Positions 46,104-59,532 are shown, numbered from the stretch's first letter. The stretch is 64,000 nucleotides of DNA from Hsuehochloa calcarea (GCA_036346395.1 CM070599.1:19769232-19833231); one strand, 5' to 3'. Translations and numbers: made by a program. Notes: generated by a model from the sequence alone, not told the origin.

Positions 46104-47431
46104 ACTACAATATCATGGGGTCGACCTCTGCACAGGCTTGAACTACAATATCATGGGGCTTACTTTCCCAGGACCGAATCAAAATCGTTATCAATTACAT
46201 TACATACAGCTGGTCCATGCATATCAATTATCAAACACAACAATAGCAACCATTGTGAAGGTTGCAACACGCACAAACCAAATCTCTGGTAATTTTGAAT
46301 AGGTAGAACAGCAAGTTCACACATAAGCACTGGGAAAAAAATGCGATTCCAAACTCACTTCTGCCATTGAAACGGATGTGTCATTTCTGCTGATCTTCAC
46401 ATCGTTTGTACAAGTTCACATTGTTCAGGAGGTCCAGCGAATACGAATACAACAGAGTACAACTCATTTGAAACATACAAACAAATCAAACATCAGGTTG
46501 TAACATACACGCATTGCCAGCCATAAGTTCCCATGATCAATCAAAGAAGCACAATACTGACCATAGAGTACAGTTCTTGCTAGGTTAATGTATAAACTTA
46601 TGGCTATGTCCACTAGGCTCTTCATATCCAAAATCTAAAAGACCCTTCTATGAAAATTTTCACAAATCCAAGCCCAACATATCATAGTACATGATGTATT
46701 TTCATATCTGCCTTTAGGGGAGTTCGCCGAGGTCATCGATCACTAAGGTCGCCCCTCCAAGTCGCCAAGGTTGTCTCTCCTTTGATTCTATGAACCGCAA
46801 AAAAGAAAAAAGGGGCGGCTACAAGGGGAGGGGCAGCCGGCGAGGAGGGGGCAAGGGACGAGTAGGGAGGCCAAGGGGGAGGGGCGGGCTGCGAGATAAC
46901 CATCATGGGAGGTGCGAAGGAAGGGAATGTTCCAAGTGCTCGCGGTTGAGGTCACCGAGAGGGGAAAGAGATTCTTCGACCGGTGGCGTCGAGGGAATCC
47001 GGGACCGGCGGCGGCAAACTCCGGGCCAACAATGACCTCTAGGATTCAGAGAGTTTCATGCTCCTGAGACGAGAGAGGGTGATGGGAGGCAACGCATTGG
47101 ACTCCTGAGGACAGATGAGCGAGGAGTAGAGGTAGTAAGGGGTTTTGTTCGGATGCAATTGACCCCGCCGCCGCGCCAGTCGTGCCCGACCTCCTCTTCC
47201 TCAGTCGTCGGTTGTGTCGTGCCGTGACCGGCACTGTGTGTGTCGGGCTGGGGTGTCAATCCAAGCACGGCACACGCCTAGCGAGTCGTGATGTGCCCAG
47301 GCTAGGCCAACAGTCTCGTGCTCCAGGTTGGCCCGAGCGGCATGACCCATTTGGACAGCTCTATTCCACCCCAATTCCCTCCGATGGCAGTTTGTAACTG
47401 GGGTGGCTGCTCCGCATAGGGAGTGACCCAA
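46104..47431. other. Unassigned region with GC-rich right half
   Basis: A small repeat, AACTACAATATCATGGGG, occurs at about 46103 and 46140. From 46790 the sequence is G-rich and gives compositional frames (46790-47035 and 47182-47397). No gene is supported. The right edge is the target of the next solo LTR. Confidence 0.35.
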
Positions 47432-49881
47432 TGTAATATCCTGTTTAATTTTGGAGAATTAAATTAATTAAAAAGGAAATTTAATAGAATTATGTAGCAA
47501 AATTTCCAAAATTTCGAGAGAGGGGGAATAGGGAATGGGCTTTCGGTCCCCAACTCCTTGGCCAAGGGGGCCGACCGGCCATAAAGAACAGGGGGCATCC
47601 CAACCCTAGCCGACCCTAGGCTGCCCCGTGCGCCGCCCAGCCCTACCCCGTGCGTGCTCTCTTGCCGCTGATGCCCTGCTGGCCGTCTCGCGCATGCGTG
47701 CATTGCTGCATGCAATCTGTCTCATGCATGCATGCATGGAGAGGTTGCGGTGCTTTGTTGCTTTTTTTCCCGCGTGATTACATGCATGAACGTGATGCCT
47801 TGCTTTGCATAGCTCCATGAAGAGAGGAAAGAAAGAAATTTCTAGGTTATGTGAGGCCGCGACAAAGGAGAAGAAAGGAGAGGGGCAAGGGACCATCAAG
47901 GAAAGAAAGGAAGAGAATGGAAAAAAGGAGGAAAGGACAAGTGCAACACGCTCATCATTGAATTTCTTCAGGGTAATGATCTGATAGCCTTTAGTTGGCC
48001 CTTGATTAATCGTTGTTCAATTTTTAGATCGTTTGGATAATGGGAGGAATAGTTTTCAATAAGCCCTAGTTCTTCAAACTGCGCTGCAGAACCTTGCGAG
48101 GGAAATTAAGGGTATTTACGTTCGGATTTAGGATTGTTTATAGTTAGAAAATTTAAATTTGTAGGGAATTTCACTATATTTTCATTAAGGTCTAGAACAC
48201 TAAATTTGGAGTTGTGAGCGAAAAGTTATAGCCTCGGGAGGTTCGTTGTCCATAAAACGGTCGTCAATAACAGCTGTCGCGTAGATAAGCTAATTACACG
48301 TGGTAGATAGAGTAATTTAATTATTGTCATAACTTGAATTAGCTAGTTAATTCTTATTATTTTTTAGAACTACCATTGTTTACTACTTTTCAAACTATAG
48401 AAAAATAGATGTTAAAAAGGGAAGTAGATTGTTATGGTAGATTCTAGTTGGATCTTTGGGGTTGGAAATGGGGAACTAAACAGCGAATCTATAGGTTTTG
48501 CATAACTAGAAAGTTATATATAATTTTGTAGGGTTTTCAGAAAATATATATTCCACTATGTTTGGAGTCCAGAGGAGGGAGTTATGGACATTTTACTACT
48601 AGGAAGCGGTAGTGCGCCCGATAAAGTTGAGTTAAAGGCGTCGATTTGTGTATAGATTCGATGGTGATTAATTTGATATTTTGGTACTATGGTGGTTTAT
48701 TTTGAGTGTATTTTAATTGTTTATCCAAGGAGTGTTTCCTCAAGCACTTTGCCACTGTTCCACCACCCTACTCCTAGAGGATAAGAGGTAAGTGTATGGT
48801 AGAGCGGTAGACATTGGTTTGTTTTTCGTTGTTTTTTATATTATATTATCATGTTCTTTATTTATTCTTTCATTAATTTTATCATGTTATTTATTTATTC
48901 TTTCATTAATTCTATTTACATGCCACGATATTATGATGATGATTTAATGAGGTTATGACATGAAAGATTGAAGACATGAAATGTTGATGACATGATATGG
49001 TAATGACATGGAAATGATGAAGATGAATTATGTTAATAAATAATTAAAGATGTTATATCATTTACATTAATCATGACAGGAGTTGCACGAGCTAGGTTGC
49101 TAAGAAAGTCGCGTAACTATTCCGGTGAGGTCGGTGAGAAAGATACATGACTAGCCCGGGGTATTCTAGATAAAAATCCTACTTCAGTGGAAACTTTACA
49201 GGAGTGAAAGATAGAGTGGTTCATCAACGGGTGGACACTTAGCTATACCGGTATCAGCTGATGGAGTTACATATGAGCATGGGAATAATGGTGCATTGCA
49301 TACATGAGAAGTTAATTGTGATAAATTAACTACATGAGAGATGATATGATTAATTGAGCGTGAGCATGACAATAAATAAATGCTTGATGATGATATTACT
49401 GATTATGGTTGCTAAATTGTTTGTGTATATTGTTTTATTATGTTTTTGCTGAGTCGTGAACTCACTCTTACTCTATTATTGCTATACGTGGATGTTGACG
49501 ACATCTCGCGTGGGAGGGAATAGCTCACATGTCTCACTTGCAATCAACACAATTACTTGATTCATATTGACATGAAACCTTCAATCTAGTGTAATGCTAT
49601 TCATTTTAGGATTCATTAGACTTGATAAACTTTGGGTGAATAGTTTGGGATTTGATGTATTTATTCATTAGACTTGTTTTGGGTCTGTTTAATAATTATT
49701 GGTTGATTATTCAGTATTGCCATGTAGTTTGTTGATCCCTGTACTTATTGTGTCACATTTAATATTTTATTTGGATCCGTGGACAGTATACTTGCTGAAA
49801 ATTATTGTAATATATTGTTTAAATTAGCAGTTAGTGTTGTTTAGTGGTATTCCAGACTCAGTGTTGGGTCAGAGTATTACA
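47432..49881 (+). mobile_element. Solo LTR (Ty3/gypsy type), 2.45 kb
   Basis: Starts TGTAATATCCTG and ends CAGAGTATTACA, which are inverted copies of each other at the tips. Flanks are CCCAA (47427-47431) and CCAAA (49882-49886), a 5-bp target duplication with one mismatch. No internal domain is attached. GC-rich early part (47540-47720), AT-rich later part, typical of grass gypsy LTRs. Confidence 0.75.
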
Positions 49882-49886
49882 CCAAA

Positions 49887-50253
49887 AGTTACTCCGCAAA
49901 ATTGCACTACAACCCACTCCTCAAAGTGATCTGACTACTGGAGCCCACCAGACATGTCCTAAACCGGAACACTATTTGTGAACGTTGTTTCTATTTTCCT
50001 CGTAATGCAATGGGTCGTCGGGACAAAAAAATTAAGTGCATATGTTCGTACTCAGAGAAAAGGTTTCTTGTGTCTTTATTTTGTTGTCATCTTGGTGCTT
50101 TGATCCGGCATCATGGTTTTGTCGAGCCTGTGTGCTTAGACCACTCGCCGTTTTATATCAGGTTGATTCTAAGCAGCGTTGATCACATCCCAAGACCTAG
50201 TATAAGGCGTTGATCACAATATATTATGTAATCGTTTTATGTTTTTATGTTCC
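49887..50253. other. Short intergenic stretch
   Basis: No gene seen. Open frame 50010-50213 is not recognisable. The right end contains the target of the Mutator-like insertion. Confidence 0.4.
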
Positions 50254-50262
50254 AAATAATAT

Positions 50263-51831
50263 GGGAAAAGTGGCTACAGTTACTACAATTTGTGTCTTCG
50301 CTAAAAGATACTGAAAATTTGTGGTTTTTTGCCAAAAGACACTGAGACCAATATAATAATATATTTGGGCTAACAAGGAGAGAGAAGGCCAGTGAAAAAA
50401 CCATTTTGACTTTCCGGCCACCTTCCTAGCTTCCATCTTCCCTTTACTCCTCTATGCTAGGGGTCCACAGGTCAGAGAAAGAGAGGGGGTGTGGTAGCAG
50501 GGGACTGATGTGCCCGCGTTGCCGCACATAAGTTTCTTGCGCCCGCTGCTCGCTGCTCGCCTGTCTCGCCGAGAAAAGGCCGAGTTCGCGCGCCTCTTCG
50601 AGCCAGCTTCTCCCTCGCCCGCAGCCCCATGTTCCCCTGCCCCGGCCACCGCACTGCATCGAGTCGTGCCGCCACTCAGTGAGCTCTGTCCATCCCCACT
50701 GAGCACACTAGCACCTCCTCGGCACACGCCTCCGCGTGCTCACCTCTTTCCCCTCAACCTACCACCAGAGCCCTGGGGACACGCCATCTATCCCCCCTTC
50801 TGTTCGCAGCCGCAGCCTTCAACTTGTTGTCCCGACCGACACGGTGAGCCCCTTCCGCTTCTCCTCACATCAAATGTGTTCCTGGGATACCTCATCAAAT
50901 TCCCTCAGCCAATTTTGGTTTTCCTTTACAGGAGCTCAGCGCTAGCCTCGTATTCCCTGTTTCCGGCCCGAGCCGCTGCCATCGTCGCCATCTTCACCCT
51001 GGCGTGCCCCCTTCAATTCCTCCACACAGAAGTATCCCTAGACCTCCCCCTATCGTCCTCCACTGCTCACGCCCGCTCTCCCTCCCTAGGCCGCAGCCAC
51101 CGCGACAAACTGGCCGTGCCGCCATTGGATTACATCGCCAGCTCGCCTCAACTTGCCTTCGACAACACCGCTGGCACGGGTGAGTTCTACTCACTCCCCT
51201 GATGCTCATGCGTGCTGCCTTTCTCCCCCTCTCCGGTGCCGTCACCCTCCTCCCCCCTCGTTTTCGGCCGCCGCGCCCCGCAGTGAGCTCACGTCCATGC
51301 CCCGTCACCTCTAACCACCTCCGGCCAAGATGTATGACCTGGTGGCCTCCCCTCACCTTCGTCATACCAGTGCGCACGCAGATTCCCAAGGAACCGCGTC
51401 GGAGCGCCCTTGCCGCGGTCACCTGTGCATCTATTGCCGCTAGCTCACCCCTAGCGCCGCCATCGTGCACCCTTGCTCGCGACGCCGCCTCTCATCATCT
51501 CCCCGAGACCCCTCCAATCCATTTTGTCCATCACCCACGACTCTCACGCCGCCGGTGCTGTCGTCCAGAACCGACCGCCGTCTCCTCTATTTTCTGTTCG
51601 ATGTTTGGCCCAGGCCCCACTTGTCATAGAGGATAGAGGAGGATGGAGGGAAGGGTATAAAGGTTATTTTGTAGTGTTTCTCTCTCCGAAACAACGGTTA
51701 ATAATATAATATACGTCTCAATGTCATACAACCGATATCCATAAATTTTCAGTGTCTTTTGGCAAAGTCGTGCTTTTTGGATGTCCGTTGGCAAAGGTGA
51801 CAAATTGCATTACCCTATAGCCAATTTTCCG
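50263..51831. mobile_element. Non-autonomous Mutator-like element (Pack-MULE candidate)
   Basis: Flanked by a perfect 9-bp duplication AAATAATAT (50254-50262 and 51832-51840), the hallmark TSD length of Mutator-like elements. The ends GGGAAAAGTGGCTAC and, reversed, CGGAAAATTGGCTAT form imperfect terminal inverted repeats that continue with AATTTGTG and GCCAAAAGACACTGA words for about 80 bases. The GC-rich interior holds an open frame of 230 codons (50510-51202) with no transposase similarity. The part at about 50920-51560 matches the LTR fragment at 35491-36130, and intron-like GT/AG boundaries are present, so the cargo was probably captured from elsewhere. Confidence 0.75.
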
Positions 51832-51840
51832 AAATAATAT

Positions 51841-53990
51841 TTAGTTGCCTTCGCTGGAGCGTTGGTCGAACAGTACAGACCTGAATTCCATTAGATAAAT
51901 GGACTCAGGTCGAAGGAGGGCATCAGTTCTAACAGCAATGTGCCCCAGTTTGGCATCATGATCCCTACAGTGGTTCGTATGCTCACTTCTGAACTGCTCA
52001 TATTAACATGATTACCTCTTCTATTGCGTAGGTGCACAGCATAAGTTTAGTTACACTGACTCAACAATTGGAATTAATCAACATGTGAATGCATTCCCAA
52101 ACACTAGAAAAATGTATCTTACACATGTTTTGATCATTTTTTTTTTCTCTCAGAACAATCAGATTGGTAGTACTCTATTCTCTGTGTTGTTCTATTGTTA
52201 ATTTTTCATTCTCACAATCTCACTTGTAATTTAGTTTCCATAAGATTTGCAAAAGTTTTGGGTGATTTCCATGATTAAATATCGCATATAGCATAAACTA
52301 CTTAATTTAGAATGTAATTTAGTCTTAAAAAATGAAGTGTGCAATGGTACTGTAATCGCCAAGCACCTCAACTCTGGCAATAGAACTTCAATATGCAAGC
52401 CATGCTTGGTTTACTCTAATTCTAACCATCATGATTAGTCCATACTGAATAATATATCCATAAATGTATGGCAGGAATGTAGCATTACATGGCAGATGAA
52501 TATAATCTTCAAATTATGGCTCTGAAATATTAGTGAGTGCCAAATCAGTTTTTTTTTTTTTCCTTCTGAGCAATCAAAGGATCGATGGCGCAAGGAAAAA
52601 AACGATAGAAGGATCACATGTCGGCAAGGGACATGTCTATCTTTGCTTCTTCTTTTTTTTTTTTTTGCTTCAACTTTGTATGAAGTGAGTGTTCTGGTTT
52701 CATATACCCTTTATCTGTTGAATTAATTTTCACATCTATGGAATTGCTGAACTAATAGATCTATTAAAAAATTTAAGTTAGCTACATCTTACAGTACTAC
52801 TTATTTAATCCTGTATGGCCTATATTCTGATGTCTATTCTACTTTTCAACTACAAAATTTACCATTGTCCTCACTCCTCAGTGATGACAAAGTGACTGCC
52901 ATCTTTCTTTATTCCAGAATGCAGATTACATCCCAAAGGAAAAGGTCATGAGATCAGAGTTGAATCAGTGTGACACTTGATGAAAACTATCTACCACTCA
53001 TTGTAAGTAAAAGATCAGTTAATAGTTCTTACTGACTGGCCGGGCACTCGGAATTACATCAAGATGTAACATTTGATCCTATGAGGAACATGTCTCACAC
53101 ATGGTATGTTGAATATAGATTACTGCAGGGCAGCTTTCAGATTTTAATTAATATGACATACATGCTGCTGTGAAGTCAATGCTGAGCTAATTTGTTCAGT
53201 CACCAGTTTTTTTTAAACCAAGGAGATGTTGGGACCAGATTTCCTGAATGTGTTTTGTTCAATTGGAAAATATATGTCATTTTAGTAAATTCCTAAAGTA
53301 TTACATAAGTTCAAGATGAATCAAACAAAAGGAAATTATAGGGAAAAAATTCTATCCCTTCATGGTTGTGCTGTAGGTCAAACCAACATCTACGTGTAAT
53401 TAAGTAAACTAGTCATTAACCCGTGCATCCGCACGGACATAACACTTTTTAAATATTATTTTCAAGGCTAAGAATTTTTGTAACTTTTAGCTCCTAACTA
53501 ATATGAAATTGACATATATTTTTTAGTTTGAAATTATCTCTCAAAATTCTAAAAAAATTAAATTTATACAATTTAAAATGTTGTTTTTATATTAAGTGAT
53601 AAATATATATTTTTTTGCCTTCGATTTTTGTTGAGTCCATATTATAACGCTATAGATTTAACGTTAACCTTAAGATCTCATGTAGAAACCCAGCCATATT
53701 AATTTCTCACGTGTTCGGATGTCATTATTTAGTAAGTATTCGCATCCTACACGGTTATTTAGTGAAGCTATATGCGTTCAAATTGGATGGTTAAGATTTT
53801 CCCTTTTTCTCTGATTAATGTGGGAATTTCTAGCCTTTTTTTTTCCGATTAATGTGAGAATTTCTACCTTTTATAAATTGGATGGTTAGGATTTTCTCGT
53901 TTTCTTTCTAGCCTTTTTATTTTTCTCCGATTAATGTGAGAATTTCTACCTTTTTACATCCTATGATTAATATAGGGGCTTATAAGAGAG
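51841..53990. other. Intergenic or intronic sequence left of the gene remnant
   Basis: AT-rich. An exon-like block after a pyrimidine-rich acceptor near 52917 (NADYIPKEKVM) could be part of the gene remnant to the right, but I cannot connect it. A line beginning ACCCGTGCATCCGCACGG at 53419 resembles the terminus of a common plant DNA repeat. Confidence 0.35.
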
Positions 53991-54004
53991 CCTCCAATTA
54001 GTAT

Positions 54005-54039
<35 letters not shown>

Positions 54040-54205
54040 TAGATAGATAGATTGGATGGTTAGGATTTTCCCTTTTTCTCTGATTAATGTGAGAATTTTT
54101 AGCTTTTTTTTCTTTTTCTCCGATTAATGTTGGAATTTCTACCTTTTTACCTCTTAGGATTAATATAGAAGCTTTTAGGAGAGCCTCCAATTAGTATAGA
54201 TCTAG
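53770..54205. repeat. Tandemly repeated AT-rich units plus (GATA)n
   Basis: Several copies of a unit with GGATGGTTAGGATTTTCCC and GATTAATGTGAGAATTTCTA (from about 53787, 53880, 54050 and 54118) surround a (TAGA)n tract at about 54005-54052. Copies are imperfect. Confidence 0.75.
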
Positions 54206-55271
54206 ATAAATTATGTACATTGACTTATCCAGCTCAAAAAGTTCAAATAAATGAGATAATTTTAACTATAAATCCAATTGGTCATTGGCCATTTTCTCCT
54301 TTTGCCATTCATTGTTTCGCCCAACGTAGAGTTTGGAAATAAAATAATTGTTAATGACGGTGGATTACACCGTATCTCGGCTATTTTATAACAAATCTTT
54401 CCAACAATAAAAAAATGAGACATCTAACATCTCACAAAATTCATCGAGAACAAAAAAAAAATCAATTTACAAACATTGCATGTGTGGATATGTAATTGTC
54501 ATCGCACCATCAAACCCTCAACAACGCGCTGGAGGTTCACCTAGTCACAGCTATTTGTTACTCATTTCCTAAAGATTTGACAACACTAGTAATTTGAACT
54601 TGATAAAGTCAACCAACATTGTCCGATCGTTCTTGCCACTGTTGCTTAGCTAACTACAATTCAGATGCAAAGTACTCTTATTATCCTTGCAAATTTGGAA
54701 GCTTTCTAAGGAAGTTGTATACTTTTATGTTCTATGGTACATGTAGCGCATTACTTGACAAATCCTGTAAAAAAAAAATCTATTCCATGATATCCACTGC
54801 TGGAAGACTCACTGTACTATATTCCTCATCCTTGACCTGCTTCGAGACAGGACGAGGCGTCTAGCTAACTTAGATCTTTACTTCTTTAGAGAAAGAAAAC
54901 ACTCATGTTACATCTGTTCTGTGCAGACGGCTGAACCTGTTATGATGGGAGAGTGTATCCTTTGTTTTTTTATCCCATGTTTCTGTTATTTTCTTATGCG
55001 CAGAAATAGAACAAGTTGTACATTCGCACTTGGCTTGCCTTAGGTGAGGCATATCTCACCTTAATTATCCGCTTAGTATTCCAATTTTTTTTGTTCATAT
55101 GTTTACTTTCGTATAAACTATATATATTTCTTCCATTGTCAATTTGATTACAAGCTATATGAAGTTCCTTAACCTACACTATAGTCAGAACACATTTTTA
55201 CTTGCTAGATCATTTTTCGTATATCTTTGCACAGCAGTGCTTGCTTTGCTTGCACAGTGAGGGTCCTGACC

Positions 55272-55517
55272 AGGGAAAAAAAAATCCCGGCCGGTTACCG
55301 CTGGTAACCGGGCTTACCGGTGGGCACCGGGAGATCCAATCCCGGACGGTTTTTTCCTGTTTGCCAAATTCAAATTTTAATTTTTGAAATTCGGCTGGTT
55401 TTTAAGCAAATTCATACTAATTTCATCCGAAATTTTTCCGGCTTAACCAGTAACCGGCCCGTTACCGTTCCCGCCCGCCTGCCGGGATTCGGTCCGGTAC
55501 CGGTTCTTTGATCCTTA
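55272..55517. mobile_element. MITE with 9-bp TSD, CCGG-rich ends
   Basis: Flanked by GTCCTGACC (55263-55271 and 55518-55526). The left end AGGGAAAAAAAAATCCCGG and the reversed right end AAGGATCAAAGAACCGG are related inverted repeats followed by GGTTACCG-type words. Length 246 bases, no coding capacity. The 9-bp duplication points to Mutator-type transposition. It lies within an exon of the gene remnant. Confidence 0.75.
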
Positions 55518-55838
55518 GTCCTGACCCAACAGGTGAGAGGAGTAACATATATGCATTACTATTGCTGTACCAAGCAAATTCAGATATTAAATTGCTGACA
55601 TACTAATATAACAACTAACTTAAAACCCAACCGATATATTTGTTATTAAGAAAGTCTAATAAATGTCATTTGAAGCATACGCTGGCTGATAAGCATTTTT
55701 TTCTCTTTTTACTGCAGGGTTTTTGCTATAGACCCTGGCCTTCTGGTATTATTATGTTCACAGATGTTACTTGATGTTGTGTCAGTATACAATAAGGTTA
55801 CTGATCTTATTGATAGGAAGCAGTCTGTTAAGATCGGT

Positions 55839-58822
55839 TGTAACATCCTCTTTTTGCCAGAATTTCAAAATCAAAAGTTGCAAAAATTTCAAAAGAAATC
55901 CTCCAAGATCTTGTTCTTACCTCGGTTTGCGCACCACTCTTGCCATCCCGTGCGCCACCGCCTCCTTCCGCCAATCGTTGGTTTCCCCTCTGTCACCCCT
56001 TGCCACCAGCGCAGCACGCCTCCCCGTCACGTCCCCTCACCGCCCTCTTCCCCCAATCGCCGCGCCTGCTCCTTTCCCCTTTCGCCGCCGACCGCAGCAG
56101 CACGCCTCCGCCCGCGCCTGCTCTCTCCTCGCCCAGTCCCGTCACCGCCCTCCGCGCGAACAAGCTTCCTCCTCCCCCCTCTGCCACCCCTGCCTTCGCC
56201 CGGTCACCTCCGGTCGCCTCGGGACCGCACGCCTGCTCCCTCTCGCCCTCCTCCTCGCCCGCCGGCTATAAGAAGCCGGGTCGCCCTCCCTTCCTCCCCC
56301 TTCCACTCCACCGCCCCCTCCCTAGCCTTGGCTTCGCCGCCCTCGCCTCCTCCTCCCGCGCCCGAGCTGTTGTCGCCACCGGCTTCCTCCCTCGTCTCCG
56401 GCTCTGGCCCCGCCTTGGTGCCTCCCCTCCGCCGCCTCGTTGAGATGTCGTGGCTCCGTCGGCTTCGCTTCCTCCTCCGCCTCGTGCTTGTTGCCCGCTC
56501 GCCTCGTCGCCCTTTGCTCTCTTCCTCAGCCGCCATGCGCCCGCCGCCTCCCTCTCCTCCCCTTTTCTCTCCTCATGGCGACGCGCGAGCGTCGTGTGCC
56601 TCGCACGACGCCGACGCTTTTAACCGCGCCGCACCGGCTGACAGGTGGGCCCCACCCGCACAGTGTCGGTGTGCGCGTGGACCCGATCCACAAGCACAGT
56701 GCCATGGACCGCGCACAGTGCTGCCACGTGTCAGCTCCAGGATTAATCCGATTTTATCATTTAGTTTTTAATTAAAAATTCATTTGAAAAGCTTCCAAAA
56801 TTTATATCTTTTTCTGTATAACTCCAAAAATTATGAAACCTGTTTCTAAATTTTTCTAAAATCAAGATCTTGCTAATGGCACTGGTCTTGTTCATTTTGG
56901 AGTTCATTTATTATGAGTTTGGTATTTATTTGCTCTCTCTGCTGTTGTGCCTTTTTCCGGTACTTTCGTCCGATTAGGGTTCGAAGACGCAAGAGACCTC
57001 AACTTCGACCAAGCTCAAGAATACCAAGACCCCGCTGCCTTTAACCAAGGCGAGTCAATACTTTGATCATTCTGAGCCTATATTTTATGCAAACTATGTT
57101 TATTTAAAATATCAAAGTTGCATGCTTTAATTTTGTAAACAATGATATGTTAAAACTTAAGGTAGTTAAATACTCATTTGTTGATTAATTACTTATTAAG
57201 CCATCCTTTGTCAAATTGAATACAATATTCTTTGTCACCCTAGTAAATATATGGTAAATACTAGTATAGGTTGTACTTAAGCGACATGCTAGTCTTACTT
57301 AAGTACCGGGATAATAAATGTCCCAATCATCATCATTTAAACATGAAAAAAATGGTTTTGGGCAGTCATTGGATGTAGATGACTGATGTGTTGCGTTAAT
57401 TGATTTTCCTTCCCAAAACCCTGAACAACTTGCTAGTACCACATCTGGACGGATGGAAAGAGTGGTGGGTGCGGACGTAGTACGAGAATGGTTGGTATGT
57501 GGTATGAACCGTCCAGATGAATTAAGGACTTAATCTTGTCATGACCTCCTGTGTAAAACAAGTACAACCGCAAGTCTGCAAAGTGCAACTTGGCTTATTA
57601 AAATTATTGAACCCTGAAAGTCATCCCACAACTGGTGTTTAGAAGTGTGCAAGCGACAGGACGTATGTTGTCTTGAGAGGGACACCGGGGAGGGTGAAGT
57701 TGCCCGCTGCGCTAGTCGTTGTGGCCGGGGCCATCTGCGTTAGTCGTTAGGGTAAACATCTTGCACAACTTATGGAATTGGCCATAGGGGTGAGATGACG
57801 GAAGGGGCAAGGTAGTTTGAAACGTTACTGTGACGATCGCTCAACTACATGACTAAGGAATCATGTGGGGTAACGAGTATGATTATCTCTTGTGGGTACA
57901 GTGTACAACCTCTGCAGAGTCTAAACTGTTTAAACAGTCGCGCCTACGGTCAAAGGCGGACATGGGAACTTAACCTGAGTTAGCTCTATTTCAAAAACCT
58001 TTGTGGGCGGAATGAAAATGTGGTGGGCTCATCTAGCCCCTGTTTTGGATTTTTCCTGGGTAGCCTTACCCAGTGTTGATACTCGGTGGATGTAACGGCT
58101 ATCAAAATTAAGCATGAGGTGGAGGTAACCTCTATTGTTATTTATTATTGCACAAATACTCTCTTTAATAAAAATACAATTTGTTCAAAATGCTAAGTCA
58201 TAGGACTTTGTAATTATGATACTTGAAAATGTTGTTTTAGCAAATAAAAGAACCTAAGCCATCCTTGTTAAGCCTTGCATGTATACTATTGCATTCTGTG
58301 TGTTGGCTCACGAGCACGGTAGTTGTGCTCATTCTCGCTCTTTCCCCAAACCCTCAGAAGCAGGAAATATTGGAGATTACGACTTCTACGAGGAACCAGA
58401 TGTCTGAAGACCCAGGAGTTCTTGAAGCATAGTTTAGTCCTTAGTTGTTCTAGTCTCGTCCCAGTCTAGCTGACTCCGCTGGTACCTAGGTGCATCCTAT
58501 ATTATCTGAGTTTTCAGGTAATATCGGATGTACACATGTTTCCCTAGTCGCTTGCCTGTGGAGAGATGTGCCCTCACCCCTTTTTGCTTTCGTTGTCGCT
58601 TCCACTACTTTTGTAATGTAATTTTTGGCCTGTTCGGCCTTCATTGTAAAATTTGACCCGATGCGGTTTATGTAAACTTTGATGTGTTAAATTAATGAAT
58701 AGTATGGTTTTACGCCATGTATGAAATGATTCAGTGATGTATCTGTGAGTGCTATCTACTGATCCAGGAAATAGCACAGTGCTTTCACACAGGATTCGGG
58801 ATTAGAAAATCAGGGTCCGACA
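55839..58822 (+). mobile_element. Solo LTR (Ty3/gypsy type), 2.98 kb, perfect TSD
   Basis: Starts TGTAACATCC at 55839 and ends GGGTCCGACA at 58822, with TCGGT at 55834-55838 and 58823-58827. A GC-rich part (55940-56700) contains a TATA box (TATAAGA, 56267-56273). The right two thirds is collinear with the solo LTR ending at 18818. It sits inside a codon-continuous reading frame. The long open frames at 55764-56771 and 55940-56443 run into this LTR and are not genes. Confidence 0.9.
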
Positions 58823-59281
58823 TCGGTATTGATGATGTGAAGGTGTGTTTTGCTTCCACACTAGCATTCTATGCCCTTCTCAATCATGAAGAAACTGTAC
58901 TACCTAAATTCAGGGTTTTATACAAATTGAACTAGCTAGAAGTTATAGTTATTTTACTACATAACTCCTTGCTTTTGCCCTTTTTTCGTTTATTTCGACA
59001 GGCTTTCAGAGAGTACTACCCCTCAAGCAATGAAGCTAGTAGTATCCTGGAGTTTGTATGGGTGAAAGATAAATTTGTTTCGCATGAAAGGACAAAAGGT
59101 AGCTGTCAGAAAGCCCAAGGTGAGGATCACAAGTCATGTGCACTTGAATCATCAATCCAGTATGAGACCCTAGGACTCGTTAGTGAAGGTTGGAATTCTT
59201 TACCTTACTGTTCTTCATGATATATGTATGAACACCTTGAGTTCTTAATTGCATTTTGCAATATTTATACATGGTCATGAC

Positions 59282-59532
59282 CAGGGTTAAAAAAAACAGA
59301 ACCATGCACTTTCCCAGTCACTAGCCGGAAATGGTAACCGGCCGGTTACCGGATTTACCGAAAAAAAATCAAGATAAAATTTATTTGAATTTGCTTAAAA
59401 ACCAGCATAAATTCAAAAACTGGAATTTGAATTTGCTAACCCAAGAAGCTGGTTTTTATGTTCCCAATCCCCACCGGTAAAACCGGTTACCGCCAGTAAC
59501 CGGCGGTAATCGGCCGGTTTTTTTTTTATCTC
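59282..59532. mobile_element. Second MITE of the CCGG-rich family
   Basis: Flanked by GGTCATGAC (59273-59281 and 59534-59542, one base uncertain). The left end CAGGGTTAAAAAAAAC and the reversed right end AGAGATAAAAAAAAACCGG are imperfect inverted repeats, followed by GGTTACCGG words as in the MITE at 55272. About 250 bases, non-coding. Confidence 0.7.

Larger units (their letters stand above)
55219..59188 (+). pseudogene. Multi-exon gene remnant interrupted by a MITE and a solo LTR
   Basis: Three exon blocks can be assembled in phase. Block 1 runs 55219-55271 plus 55527-55532, split by a MITE, and ends RVLTQQ before a GT donor (GTGAGAG). Block 2 starts after TTCACAG at 55764 (MLLDVVSVYNKVTDLIDRKQ) and is split after 55838 by a solo LTR. 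It resumes at 58828 (IDDVKVCFASTLAFYALLNH) and ends at 58914 before a GT donor. Block 3 starts at 59002 (AFREYYPSSNEASSILEFVW) and may end near 59188. Removing each insertion together with one TSD restores the frame, so the coding sequence was recently intact. No upstream exons are certain. I recall a similar plant protein annotated as nucleolus and neural progenitor protein-like, but this is unverified and I assign no symbol. Confidence 0.5.

Noticed and set aside
55764..56771. 335-codon plus-strand frame
   Set aside because: Begins in a real exon but after 55838 is LTR sequence. It is a chance read-through, not a fusion protein.
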